The notes: generated by a model from the letters alone, not told the origin. Positions 32,017 to 41,796 are shown, counted from the stretch's first letter. The stretch: 64,000 nt of DNA from a bacterium (GCA_017744355.1 JAGIBK010000001.1:682001-746000); one strand, 5' to 3'. A program made the numbers and translations.

Positions 32017-33675
32017 TTACACGACCGAGACGGTGAGCTTGCGGCCACGCTCGTCGGTCTGGCCGTTCATGGCCTGGATGACGCGCTGGGCGTCAGCGTC
32101 GCGCACGTCGAAGACGGTGTGGTGCTGGCGGATCTCGATGGCGCCGATGGACTTGCCGTTGATCCCCGACTTCTTGCAGACGAACTGGACCAGGAATCCG
32201 GGCATCATCCGGCTCTGACGCCCCATGTTGAGGCTCAGGCGGGTCATGCCTTCTTCCTTGCCGCGCGTGGGGCGAACGCCGTCCTTGCGCTCGACGCGCT
32301 CGGCCCGCTTGGGCTTGTCGCGCAGGGGCTTCTCCTTGCGCATGGGCGTCGGCACCGGCACGTCGTAGCCGGTGGGCAGGCGCCCGTCGGCCGCGTTCAG
32401 GTCCTCGAGAAGGGCCGCCACCAGGCGAACCGGATCCAGGTTCTCGACGAGGGTCGCGGCGAACGCCCCCCACTGCTCGGAGGCGCTCTCGTCGGTCCGC
32501 TTCACCATGGACTCGAAGAAGGTCTCGCGGCCCTTGGCCTGGACCTCGGCGGCCTGGGGGACCGGCTGGGGCGTCGCGTCGATCTTCAGGTCAAGGGCGA
32601 GGCGACGCACCTTGGGACGATCGAGCGGGGCCACCAAGGTGATGGCGACGCCGTCCTTGCCCGCGCGGCCGGTGCGGCCGGTGCGGTGGACGTAGGTTTC
32701 CGAGTTGCGGGGCACGCCCATGTTGATGACGTGCGACAGGCCGCGCACGTCGATGCCGCGGGCCGCTACGTCGGTCGCGACCAGGATCGCGATCTGGCGC
32801 TGGCGGAAGGCCTGGAGGGTCTGGGTGCGCTGGGCCTGGACGCGATCGCCGTTCAGGACGCCGACCTTGAAGCCCTCGGCCCCGAGGCGCTCGGCGATCT
32901 GCTCGGTCTCGGCCTTGGTGTGGCAGAAGCAGATGGCGAGCTCCGGCCGCTCCACGTGCAGCACGTTGGCGAGGGCCTCGAACTTGGCCGCGGGCGAGAC
33001 TTCGTAGAACGCGTGGCGGATGGTGGTCGACACGCCGTTCGAGGCCATGGTGATGCGCTTGGGGGTGCGCATGTAGGTGCGCGCGATGCGCTCAATCTCG
33101 TCGTCGAGGGTGGCCGAGAAGAGCAGGGTCTGGTGATCGTCTGGGAATTGGCCGAGGATCTCCTCGAGCTCTTCCTTGAAGCCCATGTCCAGGATCTCGT
33201 CGGCCTCGTCCAGCACGACCGCGTCGCAGGCCTCGAGCTTGAGGGTACCGCGCGAGAGGTGGTCACGCACGCGGCCGGGGGTACCGACCACCACGGCGGC
33301 GCCTTCGCGCAGGGCGCGGAGCTGCTCGCCGTAGGGGGCGCCGCCGACGAGCGTCGCTACCTTCACGTCGAGGGTGCGCGCCAGCTTGGCGAGCTCGGTG
33401 CCAACCTGCATGGCCAGCTCGCGGGTGGGGACGATGACCGCGATGCGCACCCGGCGCTCGCCCGCTTCAAGGCGCTGGAAAAGGGGCAGGCCGAAGGCCA
33501 GGGTCTTACCCGTGCCGGTGCGCGACTGGACCATCACGTCGTGGCGCTCGACGACGACCGGGAAGGCCTCATGCTGGACGGGGGTGGGGTGGGTGAAGCC
33601 CATCTGGGCGACGGCGGCGCTGAGTTCGGGGCGCAGGCACCAGTCTTCGAAGCGAGGGGGCTGGGGCTGAGTCAA
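32017..33675 (-). CDS. DEAD-box RNA helicase with DbpA-like RNA-binding C-terminus
   Basis: 552 residues. Walker A SRTGTGKT (51-58), VLDEADEILDMG near 155, SAT, ATDVAARGID and HRTGRTGRAGK are all present. The C-terminus has a positively charged linker and MMPGFLVQFVCKKSGINGKSIG...HTVFDV, the DbpA RNA-binding fold. Roles include ribosome assembly and mRNA unwinding in the cold. AGGAAAGAAGG precedes the ATG. The 243-nt gap to the efflux operon holds no further gene. Confidence 0.9.
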   Translation of the reverse strand: MTQPQPPRFEDWCLRPELSAAVAQMGFTHPTPVQHEAFPVVVERHDVMVQSRTGTGKTLAFGLPLFQRLEAGERRVRIAVIVPTRELAMQVGTELAKLARTLDVKVATLVGGAPYGEQLRALREGAAVVVGTPGRVRDHLSRGTLKLEACDAVVLDEADEILDMGFKEELEEILGQFPDDHQTLLFSATLDDEIERIARTYMRTPKRITMASNGVSTTIRHAFYEVSPAAKFEALANVLHVERPELAICFCHTKAETEQIAERLGAEGFKVGVLNGDRVQAQRTQTLQAFRQRQIAILVATDVAARGIDVRGLSHVINMGVPRNSETYVHRTGRTGRAGKDGVAITLVAPLDRPKVRRLALDLKIDATPQPVPQAAEVQAKGRETFFESMVKRTDESASEQWGAFAATLVENLDPVRLVAALLEDLNAADGRLPTGYDVPVPTPMRKEKPLRDKPKRAERVERKDGVRPTRGKEEGMTRLSLNMGRQSRMMPGFLVQFVCKKSGINGKSIGAIEIRQHHTVFDVRDADAQRVIQAMNGQTDERGRKLTVSVV

Positions 33676-33918
33676 GAGAATCCTTCTTTCCTAGTGATCG
33701 CATTTATAAAGAATGGGCCCATGGTACCTGAGAATCCTCGACCCCCGTTCGATTGCCCCTGAAAACGTCACGAAACGTAAGAAATCAGGACAAAGAACCA
33801 AGCGCGGGGCGCTTGCGAAGCTAACTTGATTAGTGGTAAAAAATAGACCCAAGTACAAAAACAACCGTCACTTACGATTTCAAGCTCCCGCGCACACACG
33901 GCGAAAGGAATCCGCCAC

Positions 33919-34290
33919 ATGACTTCCAAGATCCTCACCCTGGCACTTTGCCTGGTCGCGATCGCAGGCTGCGACTCGGGGCTGGCCTACAAGGCCAACC
34001 TCGGCCAGACGGGCGCGCTGACCGCCATGACCGCCACCGAGTCGATGGCCGTCGTCAACAACACCCCCGTCTTCACCCTCGCCTTCCCCGACAACGGCCT
34101 GAGCGAGTTCGCCTCGGCCAAGAGCCTCAAGCTGCTCTCGGGCGGCGTGCCTTATCCCATGAGCAAGGTCGGCAACACCTTCGTCGCGCCGCAGACCGCC
34201 AGCCAGAAGACGCTCGACGGCTCCGCCACCGTCATGACCTTCGTCGTCAACAACGACCACGTCGTGGCGGCGAACGTCACCGTCCAGTAA
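33919..34290 (+). CDS. Lipoprotein heading the efflux operon
   Basis: 123 residues with lipobox IAGC. The mature part is small and beta-rich (VFTLAFPDNGLSEFA, TVMTFVVNNDHVVAANVTVQ), fold unknown. AAAGGAATCC precedes the start. It lies 21 nt before the next gene and is co-directional with the whole RND cluster, so it may be an accessory of the pump. No family recognised. Confidence 0.6.
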   Translation: MTSKILTLALCLVAIAGCDSGLAYKANLGQTGALTAMTATESMAVVNNTPVFTLAFPDNGLSEFASAKSLKLLSGGVPYPMSKVGNTFVAPQTASQKTLDGSATVMTFVVNNDHVVAANVTVQ

Positions 34291-34311
34291 GCCGCGACCA
34301 CAGAGGAATCT

Positions 34312-35313
34312 ATGCGAAACATCATCACCACCCTCGCGCTTGTCGCGAGCGCCGCGACGCCCGCCATCGCGGCCCCCGCCGAGGCCCCGGTCACGGGCAA
34401 GGTCATGGGCCCCGACGGCAAGCCTCTCGCCAGCGTCTTCGTTCAGCAGCAGGGCGCCATCAGCTCGGCCATCACCGACGAGAAGGGCAGCTACAGCCTC
34501 AAGCTCGACCCCAAGGGTCGCCAGGTCTTGGTCTTCACCGGGGTCGGCTTCATCGGCCAAGAGGTGCCGGCGGATCGCGCCCAGAGCGTGACCCTGCGCC
34601 CGATGCCCGCCTATCGCCCGACCTTCTCGAGCGCCCCTCGCCAGGAAGTCGCCGTCGGCAACGCCCTCTTCGACACCCAGATCGGCCTCGGCTACGGCCT
34701 GCGCGGCCAGCAGGTCAACACCGGCGGCCGCACGGTCGACGGCCTCGCCGTGAACGGCCTGATCGCCGATGCGCGCTACCGCGTGAGCGACGCCGTTTTC
34801 GGCCTCTCGGGCTACCGCGTCAAGGCGCCCATCAACCTCGCGCCGCTCACGACCCAGCCTGCGGTCGCCCCGAGCGTCGATTACAGCGAGTGGAGCCTGA
34901 GCGCGGGCTACACCGTGCGCATGGCGGGGCTCGACTTCCTGCCGCAACTCGTCTACACCAACTCGTTCATCACCCCGAGCTACACCACCCCCTGGACCGG
35001 CACCCCCATGGACTTCGCCCAGAGCCGCCATGCCCTCGCCGTCGGCCTCGAGGCCGGCAAGCGCTTCGGCAACCTGGAGGTGATCGGCCGCGGCAAGCTG
35101 CCGCTGCTGCGCTCCGTCACCTCGTCGGCGCCTTACAACCTGGGTGACGTCACCTGGGGCGACGTGGGCCTGCTGCTCGGCTACAACGTCGTGCCCGGCC
35201 TGCGCCTCGACTTGACGGCGACCCAGCAGTGGGGCGGCGCCACCAACACCTACGAGTCGTCGCAGCTCTACGGCATCGGGCTCAGCTATCACCCTGAGAG
35301 GGTCACGCCATGA
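34312..35313 (+). CDS. Carboxypeptidase-regulatory-like domain plus outer-membrane barrel protein
   Basis: 333 residues with a signal peptide (ATPAIAAPA). Residues ~25-95 fit a carboxypeptidase-regulatory-like Ig fold (VTGKVMGPDGKPLASVFVQQ, TDEKGSYSLKL). The rest is beta-barrel-like with alternating aromatic strands (YSEWSLSAGYTVRM, VGLLLGYNVVPGLRLDLTAT). This combination resembles the N-terminal plug of SusC-like proteins but without a TonB box that I can identify. Overlaps the TolC gene by 4 nt. Confidence 0.7.
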   Translation: MRNIITTLALVASAATPAIAAPAEAPVTGKVMGPDGKPLASVFVQQQGAISSAITDEKGSYSLKLDPKGRQVLVFTGVGFIGQEVPADRAQSVTLRPMPAYRPTFSSAPRQEVAVGNALFDTQIGLGYGLRGQQVNTGGRTVDGLAVNGLIADARYRVSDAVFGLSGYRVKAPINLAPLTTQPAVAPSVDYSEWSLSAGYTVRMAGLDFLPQLVYTNSFITPSYTTPWTGTPMDFAQSRHALAVGLEAGKRFGNLEVIGRGKLPLLRSVTSSAPYNLGDVTWGDVGLLLGYNVVPGLRLDLTATQQWGGATNTYESSQLYGIGLSYHPERVTP

Positions 35314-36755
35314 GCCTTCGCCTGACCCTTACGGCGCTCGCGCTGGCTAGCACGGTCGCCGTGCCCCTTTCCGCACAGGCTGCCCCCTCGCTCACCCTGA
35401 GCGAGGCGATCGCGACCGCCCAGCGTAACAACCTCTCGGTCGCAGCGAGCGAAGCCAAGATCACCCAGGCCAAGCGCCAGATCGACCAGACCTACGCCGG
35501 CCTCTACCCCCAGCTGACCCTCACGAGCAGCGCCATCAACTACAACATCATCGACTCCAACGCCCTCATCATGGGGGGCCTTGGTGGGCTCGGTGGCGCC
35601 GGCGGAATGGGTGGCATGGGCGGGATGGGTGGCATGGGAATGGGCGGTCTTTCCGGCGCGGCCGGCATGGGCGGCTCGTTCGGCCTGATCCAGAACTCGG
35701 TCTCCGTCAGCCAGGTCCTCTTCGACGGCTTCCAGACCGCCTCGGCCCTCAAGATCGCCGACGCCAGCGTCAAGATGAGCGAGGTCGATCGCGGCAACCA
35801 GCTGCGCAAGTCGGCCTACGACACGGCCAAGGGCTACCTCCAGGTGCTCAAGGCCACCTCGCTGCGCGAGGTCGCGTTGCGCTCGCTCGAGCAGGCCCAG
35901 GCCCACGTGGAGGCCGCTCGGATCAAGGAGCGCGCCGGCACCGGCACCCGCTTCGAAGTCCTACAGGCCGAAGCCCAGCTCGCCAACATCCAGGGCCAGC
36001 TGCGTAGCGCCACCAACAACGTGGAACTTGCGCGCCTGAGCCTGGGGACGACCATGGGCGAGCCCGTGGGCGATCGCCGACTCGCATCGGAAATCGCGCT
36101 GCCCAGGCTCGACGTGGCCATGAACCTCGACCTGCAAACGGCCATCGAGAACCGGCCCGAGTACCAGACCCTGGTCCTCAAGCGCCGGATCGACGAGGCC
36201 ACGGTGGATCTCAACCGCAAGGCCAACCTCCCCAAGGCCCAGGCGCAGGCCCAGTACAGCCAGCAGGGACTCGGCACCGGCCGCAACTTCATGCTGATGG
36301 CGGGCCTCTCCTGGACCGTCTTGGACTGGGGCAAGGCCGACGCCAAGGTCTCCTCCTCCGAGCTGGACCTGGCGCAGACCGACTTCAACCTCGAGTCCGC
36401 GCGCCGCAACCTGTCCATGGACGTCCAGAGCTCCTTGCTGAGCCGCCAGGACGCCCGCGACCGGGTGGCCATCTCCCAGAAGGGCCTCCAGGTCTCGCAG
36501 GAGTCCTACCGCATGGCGCAAGTCCGCTACAACGCGGGCGTGGGCACCGGGTATGAGGTCATCGACGCCCAGACCCAGTTGGTCCAGGCCCAGAACAACT
36601 ACGTTCAGGCGACCTACGATCTGCAATCGGCCGAAGTCGGCCTCGCCCAGGCCCTCGGGGTCGATCTTTCCGCGGCCGTGAACAGCGCGGCCCAGCCCAA
36701 GAGCAGCCTCGAGCTGACCAAGAACAGCCCTGAGCTGATCAAGAAAGGAAACTAA
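35310..36755 (+). CDS. TolC-family outer-membrane efflux protein with Gly-Met insert
   Basis: 481 residues with a signal peptide (AQAAP). Two repeats of the TolC/OEP fold are visible (LTLSEAIATAQRNNLSVAASEAKI, GYEVIDAQTQLVQAQNNYVQA). Residues 88-123 are an insert rich in Gly and Met (MGGLGG, GMGGMGG) where the beta-barrel loop would lie. The protein forms the outer duct of the pump whose adaptor and permease follow. It overlaps the upstream gene by 4 nt and the adaptor starts 1 nt downstream. Confidence 0.9.
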   Translation: MSLRLTLTALALASTVAVPLSAQAAPSLTLSEAIATAQRNNLSVAASEAKITQAKRQIDQTYAGLYPQLTLTSSAINYNIIDSNALIMGGLGGLGGAGGMGGMGGMGGMGMGGLSGAAGMGGSFGLIQNSVSVSQVLFDGFQTASALKIADASVKMSEVDRGNQLRKSAYDTAKGYLQVLKATSLREVALRSLEQAQAHVEAARIKERAGTGTRFEVLQAEAQLANIQGQLRSATNNVELARLSLGTTMGEPVGDRRLASEIALPRLDVAMNLDLQTAIENRPEYQTLVLKRRIDEATVDLNRKANLPKAQAQAQYSQQGLGTGRNFMLMAGLSWTVLDWGKADAKVSSSELDLAQTDFNLESARRNLSMDVQSSLLSRQDARDRVAISQKGLQVSQESYRMAQVRYNAGVGTGYEVIDAQTQLVQAQNNYVQATYDLQSAEVGLAQALGVDLSAAVNSAAQPKSSLELTKNSPELIKKGN

Positions 36756-36756
36756 A

Positions 36757-37842
36757 TTGCGTCAACAGCTGACGAGACTGATGATCCCGCTGCTCGTGGC
36801 CGTCACGGCAGGCTGCCATCGGGGCGCCAAGCCTGACGCGAAGGCCGAGCAGCCCGAAGCCGCTCCGATTCCCGTCTCGACCACGGTGGTCAGCCGCAAG
36901 GCCGTCGCCGAGGACCTGGTCGTCAACGGCACCATCATCGCCAAGAGCCAGGTCAACGTGATGCCCAAGACCAGCGGCCGCATCATCGAGCTGACCGTCG
37001 CCGAGGGCGATCGCGTCACCAAGGGCCAGGTCATCGCCCGCCTCGAGACCCCCGAGCTCGGCTGGCAGCTCCAGCAGCAGAAGAGCGCGCTCATCTCGGC
37101 CGAGGCCAACCTCGACCAGGCCGAGGACAACTTCGGCCGCATGAAGGAGCTGGCCGCCGAGGGCGTGATCAGCAAGCAGCAGCTCAAGAGCGCCGAGACC
37201 CAGGTCCGCGTCGCGCGCAGCCAGCTCAAGCAGAGCAAGGCCGCCATCTCCCTGATGGAGACCCAGCTCGCCAACGGCACCGTCACGAGCCCCATCACCG
37301 GGGTCGTGGTCGCCAAGGGCCTGGACATGGGTGCGATGGCCAGCCCGAACTCGAGCATCGTCACCGTCGCCGAGGCGGGCGAGATGCAGGTCAAGCTTCC
37401 CATCGCCGAGCGCGACCTCTCGCTGGTGCGTAACGGCGGCAAGGTCCAGATTACCTCGGTCGCGCTGCCCGGCGAGTCGTTCAGCGGCCGCATCAGCGAG
37501 ATCGCGCCCATGGTCGATGCGCAGACCCGCCTCATCCCGGTCAAGGTCGATCTGGCCCGCAACGGCCGCCTCAAGGTCGGCATGAACGTGTCGGCGGCGA
37601 TCGCCGGTCCCACCCACCAGGGCCTCACGGTCCCGGCGGGCGCCCTGGTCACCGACGGCGCCGAGCAGATCGTCTACCTCGCGAGCGCCGGCAAGGCGCA
37701 GCGCGTGCCCGTCACGACCGGTATCCGCGGCACCGACTGGGCCGAGATCACCGACGGCCTCAAGGGCGGTGAGCAAGTCATCGTCAAGGGCAGCGCTTTC
37801 GTCAAGGAAGGGCTTGCAGTCAAGCTCGAGGGAGGTAATTAA
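36757..37842 (+). CDS. RND efflux periplasmic adaptor (membrane fusion protein)
   Basis: 361 residues from TTG at 36757, which AAAGGAAAC supports. The N-terminus has a lipobox (TAGC). Lipoyl-half motifs (VTKGQVIARLETPELGWQL), a coiled-coil hairpin around residues 105-170 and a beta-barrel (ITGVVVAKGLDMGAMASP) follow the HlyD/AcrA layout. It links the inner-membrane permease to TolC. Stop TAA overlaps the permease ATG by 1 nt. Confidence 0.9.
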   Translation: MRQQLTRLMIPLLVAVTAGCHRGAKPDAKAEQPEAAPIPVSTTVVSRKAVAEDLVVNGTIIAKSQVNVMPKTSGRIIELTVAEGDRVTKGQVIARLETPELGWQLQQQKSALISAEANLDQAEDNFGRMKELAAEGVISKQQLKSAETQVRVARSQLKQSKAAISLMETQLANGTVTSPITGVVVAKGLDMGAMASPNSSIVTVAEAGEMQVKLPIAERDLSLVRNGGKVQITSVALPGESFSGRISEIAPMVDAQTRLIPVKVDLARNGRLKVGMNVSAAIAGPTHQGLTVPAGALVTDGAEQIVYLASAGKAQRVPVTTGIRGTDWAEITDGLKGGEQVIVKGSAFVKEGLAVKLEGGN

Positions 37843-40800
37843 TGAGCCACGGCACTTCCCAGCTCCCTGGGGACAATGCCAAGCAGGGCTACAACTTCTC
37901 GACCTTCTTCATCAAGAACCCGGTCACGACCATCATCATGATGCTCATCATCGGGCTTCTCGGGTTGCGGTCGTTCTTCAGCATGCCCCTTGAGCTGTTC
38001 CCCAACATCGAGTTCCCGATCGTCGTCGTGCAGACGGTGTATCCGGGTGCTGCTCCCGCCGAGGTCGAGACCCTCGTCACCAAGCCCATCGAGGACGCGC
38101 TCTCGGGCATCAACGGCCTCAAGAACCTGACCTCGACCTCGAACGACGGCGTCTCCCAGGTCATCTGCGAGATGCAGCTCGAGGTCTCGTCCAAGGATGC
38201 GGCCAACGACATCCGAGACAAGGTCTCGGGCATCCTCTGGAAGCTCCCCAAGGACGTCCGTCCGCCCGCCTACCTGAGCTACAGCTCCAGCATGGCGCCG
38301 GTCGTCAACTACGCCATCACCGGCAACATGTCCGACGTGGCCCTCTCCACGTACATGAAGGACATCATCAAGCCCAAGCTCGAGCGCGTGCAGGGCATCG
38401 CCCAGGTCCAGCTCCTGGGTAACGTCGAGCGCACCTACGAGGTCGCCCTCAACCCCGAGCGCCTGCAGGCTTATAACCTGAGCCTGCCCGGCGTGTTCCA
38501 GGCCATCCAGGCCGAGAACTACAACCTGCCCGGCGGCAAAGTCAACGCGGATCCCCGTGAGCTGACCCTGCGCACCATGGGCAAGTTCCAGAACCTCGAA
38601 GACCTCTCGCGGATGTACGTGACGACTCCGGGCGGCGCCCAGGTGCAGCTCAAGAACCTCGGCACGGTCCGTGACACCATCAAGGACCGCACCACCTACG
38701 CGGCCATCGACGGCAAGGACGCGGTCTTCTTCTCGATCGTCAAACAGACCGACGCCAACGCGGTCGAGGTGGTCCGCGAGCTCGACAAGAAGATTGCCGA
38801 GATCGCTCCCACCCTGCCCGCGGGCATGGCGATCACCAAGGCCGCCGACACCACCCACTTCATCGAGCAGTCGAACGAAGCGGTGTGGGAGCACCTGATC
38901 ATCGGCGCCCTGCTGGCCGTCCTGGTCCTGTTCGTCTTCCTGCGCAACTGGATGGCGATGCTGATCTGCGGTCTGGCCATCCCCATCTCGATCATCGGGG
39001 CCTTCATCCCGATGCAGCTCTCCGGCTTCTCCTTCAACAACATCACCATGATGGCCCTCTCGCTGGTGGTCGGTATCCTGGTCGACGACGCGGTCGTGGA
39101 CTTGGAGAACATCTTCCGCCACATGGAAGCGGGCGAGAATCCGATCAAGGCCGCGATCAACGCGACCGGCGAAATCCAGCTCGCGGTCACCGCGACGACC
39201 CTTACCATCGTGGGCGTGTTCCTGCCCATGTCGTTCATGTCCGGGTACATCGGCAAGTTCTTCAAGAGCTTCGGCCTGACGGTCACCTTCTCGGTGCTCT
39301 TCTCGCTGTTGGTCGCCCGTACCTTGACCCCCATGATGGCCGCCTACCTCCTCAAGGTGAAGCCCAAGCCGGGTCACACCCTCCACGAGGAAGGCTCCGT
39401 CGCGGGCCGCTATCCCAGCCTGCTTTCCTGGTGCCTCAACCACCGCGGTTGGGTCATGGCCATCGCCGTCGCCGCCTTCATCGGCGGTCTGTCCCTCAAC
39501 GCCTTCATCCAGAAGGGCTTCATGACCTCGGCGGATCGCGGCGAGTTCGTCCTGCGGATCAAGCTGCCCAAGGGCAGCACCCTCCACGAGACCTCCGAGA
39601 CCGCCAACCACGTCGCGCGTAAGGTCAAGGAGCTCCAAGGCGTCAAGAACGTCATCACCATGATCGGCGCTTACGGCCACGTGGACGAAGCCCGCCTGGA
39701 CGTCCTGCTCGTCGAGAAGAAGGAGCGCAAGAAGACCGACAAGGAGCTGGGCAAGGAAGCCCGCGAGATGTTCGCGACCTTCACCGGCGCCCAGGTCCTG
39801 GCCGACGAGCTGAGCATGGTCGGCGGCGGCAGCAACAAGCCGGTCGACCTCTGGATCCACGGCGACAACCTCGAGGAGATGCGTCTCTACTCGGACAAGA
39901 TCGCCGCGCTGATGCGCAAGAACCCGGGCGTCTTCGCGGACGTGGAAACCTCGCTCGGCGAGGAGAAGCCCGAGCTTCGGATCATCCCCGACCGCGTCCG
40001 CATGGCCCAGAGCGGCATCCAGTCGACGGCGCTCGCCAACACCCTGCGTCTGGCGACCACCGGCGACACCCCGAACACCATGACCATCGGCGCCAACGAG
40101 GTTGACGTCTGGGTCCGCCTCGACCCCGCCTACCGCAAGGACGCCAGCACCTTCGGCAGCCTCACGGTCCAGGGGCAGCGCGGCAGCACCAGCCTCGGGT
40201 CGGTCGCCGACCTCGAGATGGGCGGCGGCTACGCGACCATCGAGCGCATGAACCGTCAGCGTCTCGTCCATGTGACCTCCAACCTCATCCCCGGGGTCTC
40301 GGTGGGCACGGCGACGGACTACATCACCAAGGAAGTCCTGCCTAACGTCCAGCTGCCTCCCACCCTCACCCTCGAGATGGGCGGCCAGGCCGAGCAGCAG
40401 AAGGACGCCTTCAGTGGCTTCGGCCAGGCGATGGTGATGGGGATCATCCTGATCTTCTTCATCCTCGCGCTGCAGTTCAGCTCGTTCCTGCACCCGCTGA
40501 CCATCATGTTCAGCCTCCCGCTGTCGATCAGCGGCGCCTTCCTGGGCCTGCTGCTCTTCAACAAGGAGCTCGGCATGATGTCCCTCATCGGCGTCATCAT
40601 GCTGATGGGTATCGTCACCAAGAACGCGATTCTGATCGTCGACTTCGTGCTGACGATGCGCGATCGCGGCTACTCGCGCCGTGAGGCGGTCATCCGTGGG
40701 GCCCAGGTGCGTATGCGCCCGATCCTCATGACCACCGCCGCGATGGTGCTCGGCATGATGCCGATGGCCCTCGGCATCGGCGCCGGCGCCGAGTTCCGCT

Positions 40801-40979
40801 CGCCCATGGCGGTGGTCGTCATCGGCGGTCTCTTGACCTCGACGCTGCTCACCCTGTTCGTGATCCCGGTCGCCTACACCCTGATGGACGACATGAAGGA
40901 GTTCTTCATGCGCAAGGTCTTCAGGCGCAAGGCGGAAGGCGTGACCGAAGAGGCCGACGCGACGCTCGTCAAGGCGTAA
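37842..40979 (+). CDS. RND-family multidrug efflux permease (HAE1/AcrB type)
   Basis: 1045 residues, normal for AcrB-type transporters. TM1 (PVTTIIMMLIIGLLGLRSF) precedes the first porter domain. TM4 contains VVGILVDDAVVDLEN with the two Asp of the proton relay. The second half repeats the fold and ends in a short basic tail. Proton-driven export of drugs or lipids. Last gene of the operon, followed by a terminator. Confidence 0.95.
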   Translation: MSHGTSQLPGDNAKQGYNFSTFFIKNPVTTIIMMLIIGLLGLRSFFSMPLELFPNIEFPIVVVQTVYPGAAPAEVETLVTKPIEDALSGINGLKNLTSTSNDGVSQVICEMQLEVSSKDAANDIRDKVSGILWKLPKDVRPPAYLSYSSSMAPVVNYAITGNMSDVALSTYMKDIIKPKLERVQGIAQVQLLGNVERTYEVALNPERLQAYNLSLPGVFQAIQAENYNLPGGKVNADPRELTLRTMGKFQNLEDLSRMYVTTPGGAQVQLKNLGTVRDTIKDRTTYAAIDGKDAVFFSIVKQTDANAVEVVRELDKKIAEIAPTLPAGMAITKAADTTHFIEQSNEAVWEHLIIGALLAVLVLFVFLRNWMAMLICGLAIPISIIGAFIPMQLSGFSFNNITMMALSLVVGILVDDAVVDLENIFRHMEAGENPIKAAINATGEIQLAVTATTLTIVGVFLPMSFMSGYIGKFFKSFGLTVTFSVLFSLLVARTLTPMMAAYLLKVKPKPGHTLHEEGSVAGRYPSLLSWCLNHRGWVMAIAVAAFIGGLSLNAFIQKGFMTSADRGEFVLRIKLPKGSTLHETSETANHVARKVKELQGVKNVITMIGAYGHVDEARLDVLLVEKKERKKTDKELGKEAREMFATFTGAQVLADELSMVGGGSNKPVDLWIHGDNLEEMRLYSDKIAALMRKNPGVFADVETSLGEEKPELRIIPDRVRMAQSGIQSTALANTLRLATTGDTPNTMTIGANEVDVWVRLDPAYRKDASTFGSLTVQGQRGSTSLGSVADLEMGGGYATIERMNRQRLVHVTSNLIPGVSVGTATDYITKEVLPNVQLPPTLTLEMGGQAEQQKDAFSGFGQAMVMGIILIFFILALQFSSFLHPLTIMFSLPLSISGAFLGLLLFNKELGMMSLIGVIMLMGIVTKNAILIVDFVLTMRDRGYSRREAVIRGAQVRMRPILMTTAAMVLGMMPMALGIGAGAEFRSPMAVVVIGGLLTSTLLTLFVIPVAYTLMDDMKEFFMRKVFRRKAEGVTEEADATLVKA

Positions 40980-40985
40980 CACCCC

Positions 40986-41024
40986 TCGGGGGGCTCACCA
41001 ATCGGTGGGCCCCCCGATTCTTTT
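40986..41024 (+). terminator. Terminator of the efflux operon
   Basis: A 14-bp stem (TCGGGGGGCTCACC with complement, one G-U), 4-nt loop, then TTCTTTT; it begins 6 nt after the permease stop. Confidence 0.85.
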
Positions 41025-41036
41025 CCTCGCGAAACA

Positions 41037-41069
41037 AGAGGCCCTCGCCGGTATCGGGCGAGGGCCTCT
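41037..41069 (-). terminator. Terminator of the tetR-like gene
   Basis: A 12-13 bp stem (AGAGGCCCTCGCC) with a 7-nt loop, ending in TTG-TTT on the minus strand, 18 nt past the regulator's stop. Confidence 0.7.
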
Positions 41070-41087
41070 CTGCTTATGTGTCTAGGG

Positions 41088-41747
41088 TCAGGCGCGAATG
41101 CCGGACAGGCTCAGGTCGAAGTGGCGGGCGACGACGCTCGGCAGGGGCTCGTCCCCGAAGAGGCCCTGCTCGGCAGGCCCCAAGGTGGAGGCGAAGAGGC
41201 CGATCACCAGGTGCAAGAGGATTTCCTTGGGGGGGAAGTCACCGCGGATTTCGCCCTGGCGCTGCCCCGCCTCGATCAGGTGCTCGAAGAAGCGCTGCAT
41301 CTCGACTTTCTGGGGATCCTCGTGGGGCACGACGGGGCAGCGAGGGGCGGCCTTGCGGCGCAGGTGCTGCTCCATCACGGCGACCTTGTGGAAGGCGCGC
41401 GACGTCTCGGGGTACTCGGAGAAGAGGACCGCCATGCTCACGAGCAAGCGGCGCAGGGTCGCGACGGGAGCCGCCTCGCGCTCGCTGGGGGCGATGGCCT
41501 CCATCTCGGCCTTGAGGCGCGCGGTGAGCTTGACCCCGATGACCGCGAGGATGTCCTCCTTGCGGGCGAAGTAGTTGAAGACCGTCGGGCGACTGACCTT
41601 GGCGGACTGGGCGATCTCGTCCATGGTCGTGGCGTCGTAGCCCTTCTGCTCGAAGAGGGTCAGCGCCGCGTCTACGATCGACTGACGGCACTCTTCTTTC
41701 TTTTGCTCGCGATGGGAGAGCTTCTTCAAATCTGCGCCTGTTGCCAT
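41088..41747 (-). CDS. TetR-family transcriptional regulator
   Basis: 219 residues. The N-terminal HTH is typical: IVDAALTLFEQKGYDATTMDEIAQSAKVSRPTVFNYFARKEDIL. The C-terminal ligand domain is variable. GAGGAGCAGG precedes the ATG. It converges with the efflux operon and diverges from the nitronate monooxygenase gene; a 26-bp palindrome lies in between, so repression of itself and of that gene is likely. Regulation of the pump is only suggested by location. Confidence 0.9.
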   Translation of the reverse strand: MATGADLKKLSHREQKKEECRQSIVDAALTLFEQKGYDATTMDEIAQSAKVSRPTVFNYFARKEDILAVIGVKLTARLKAEMEAIAPSEREAAPVATLRRLLVSMAVLFSEYPETSRAFHKVAVMEQHLRRKAAPRCPVVPHEDPQKVEMQRFFEHLIEAGQRQGEIRGDFPPKEILLHLVIGLFASTLGPAEQGLFGDEPLPSVVARHFDLSLSGIRA

Positions 41748-41770
41748 GTCCTGCTCCTCACGAGGACGGG

Positions 41771-41796
41771 GTAAGATATACTGAAGTCTATTTTAC
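41771..41796. promoter_or_regulatory. Candidate TetR operator, 26-bp palindrome
   Basis: GTAAGATATACT (41771-41782) and AGTCTATTTTAC (41785-41796) match as an inverted repeat at 10 of 12 positions with a 2-nt centre. Length and symmetry fit TetR-type operators, and the site lies 24 nt upstream of the regulator's start and 69 nt from the divergent gene. Confidence 0.65.

Noticed and set aside
35571-35678. Tandem GGN repeats as a non-coding or CRISPR-like array
   Set aside because: The repeats are in frame inside tolC, with no spacers or palindromic repeats; no CRISPR array is seen anywhere in the window.
37839-40982. 1047-codon open frame antisense to the RND permease
   Set aside because: The permease on the plus strand has full motifs. 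The antisense frame is open because of GC-rich codon bias and has low-complexity His/Asp/Gly-rich composition.
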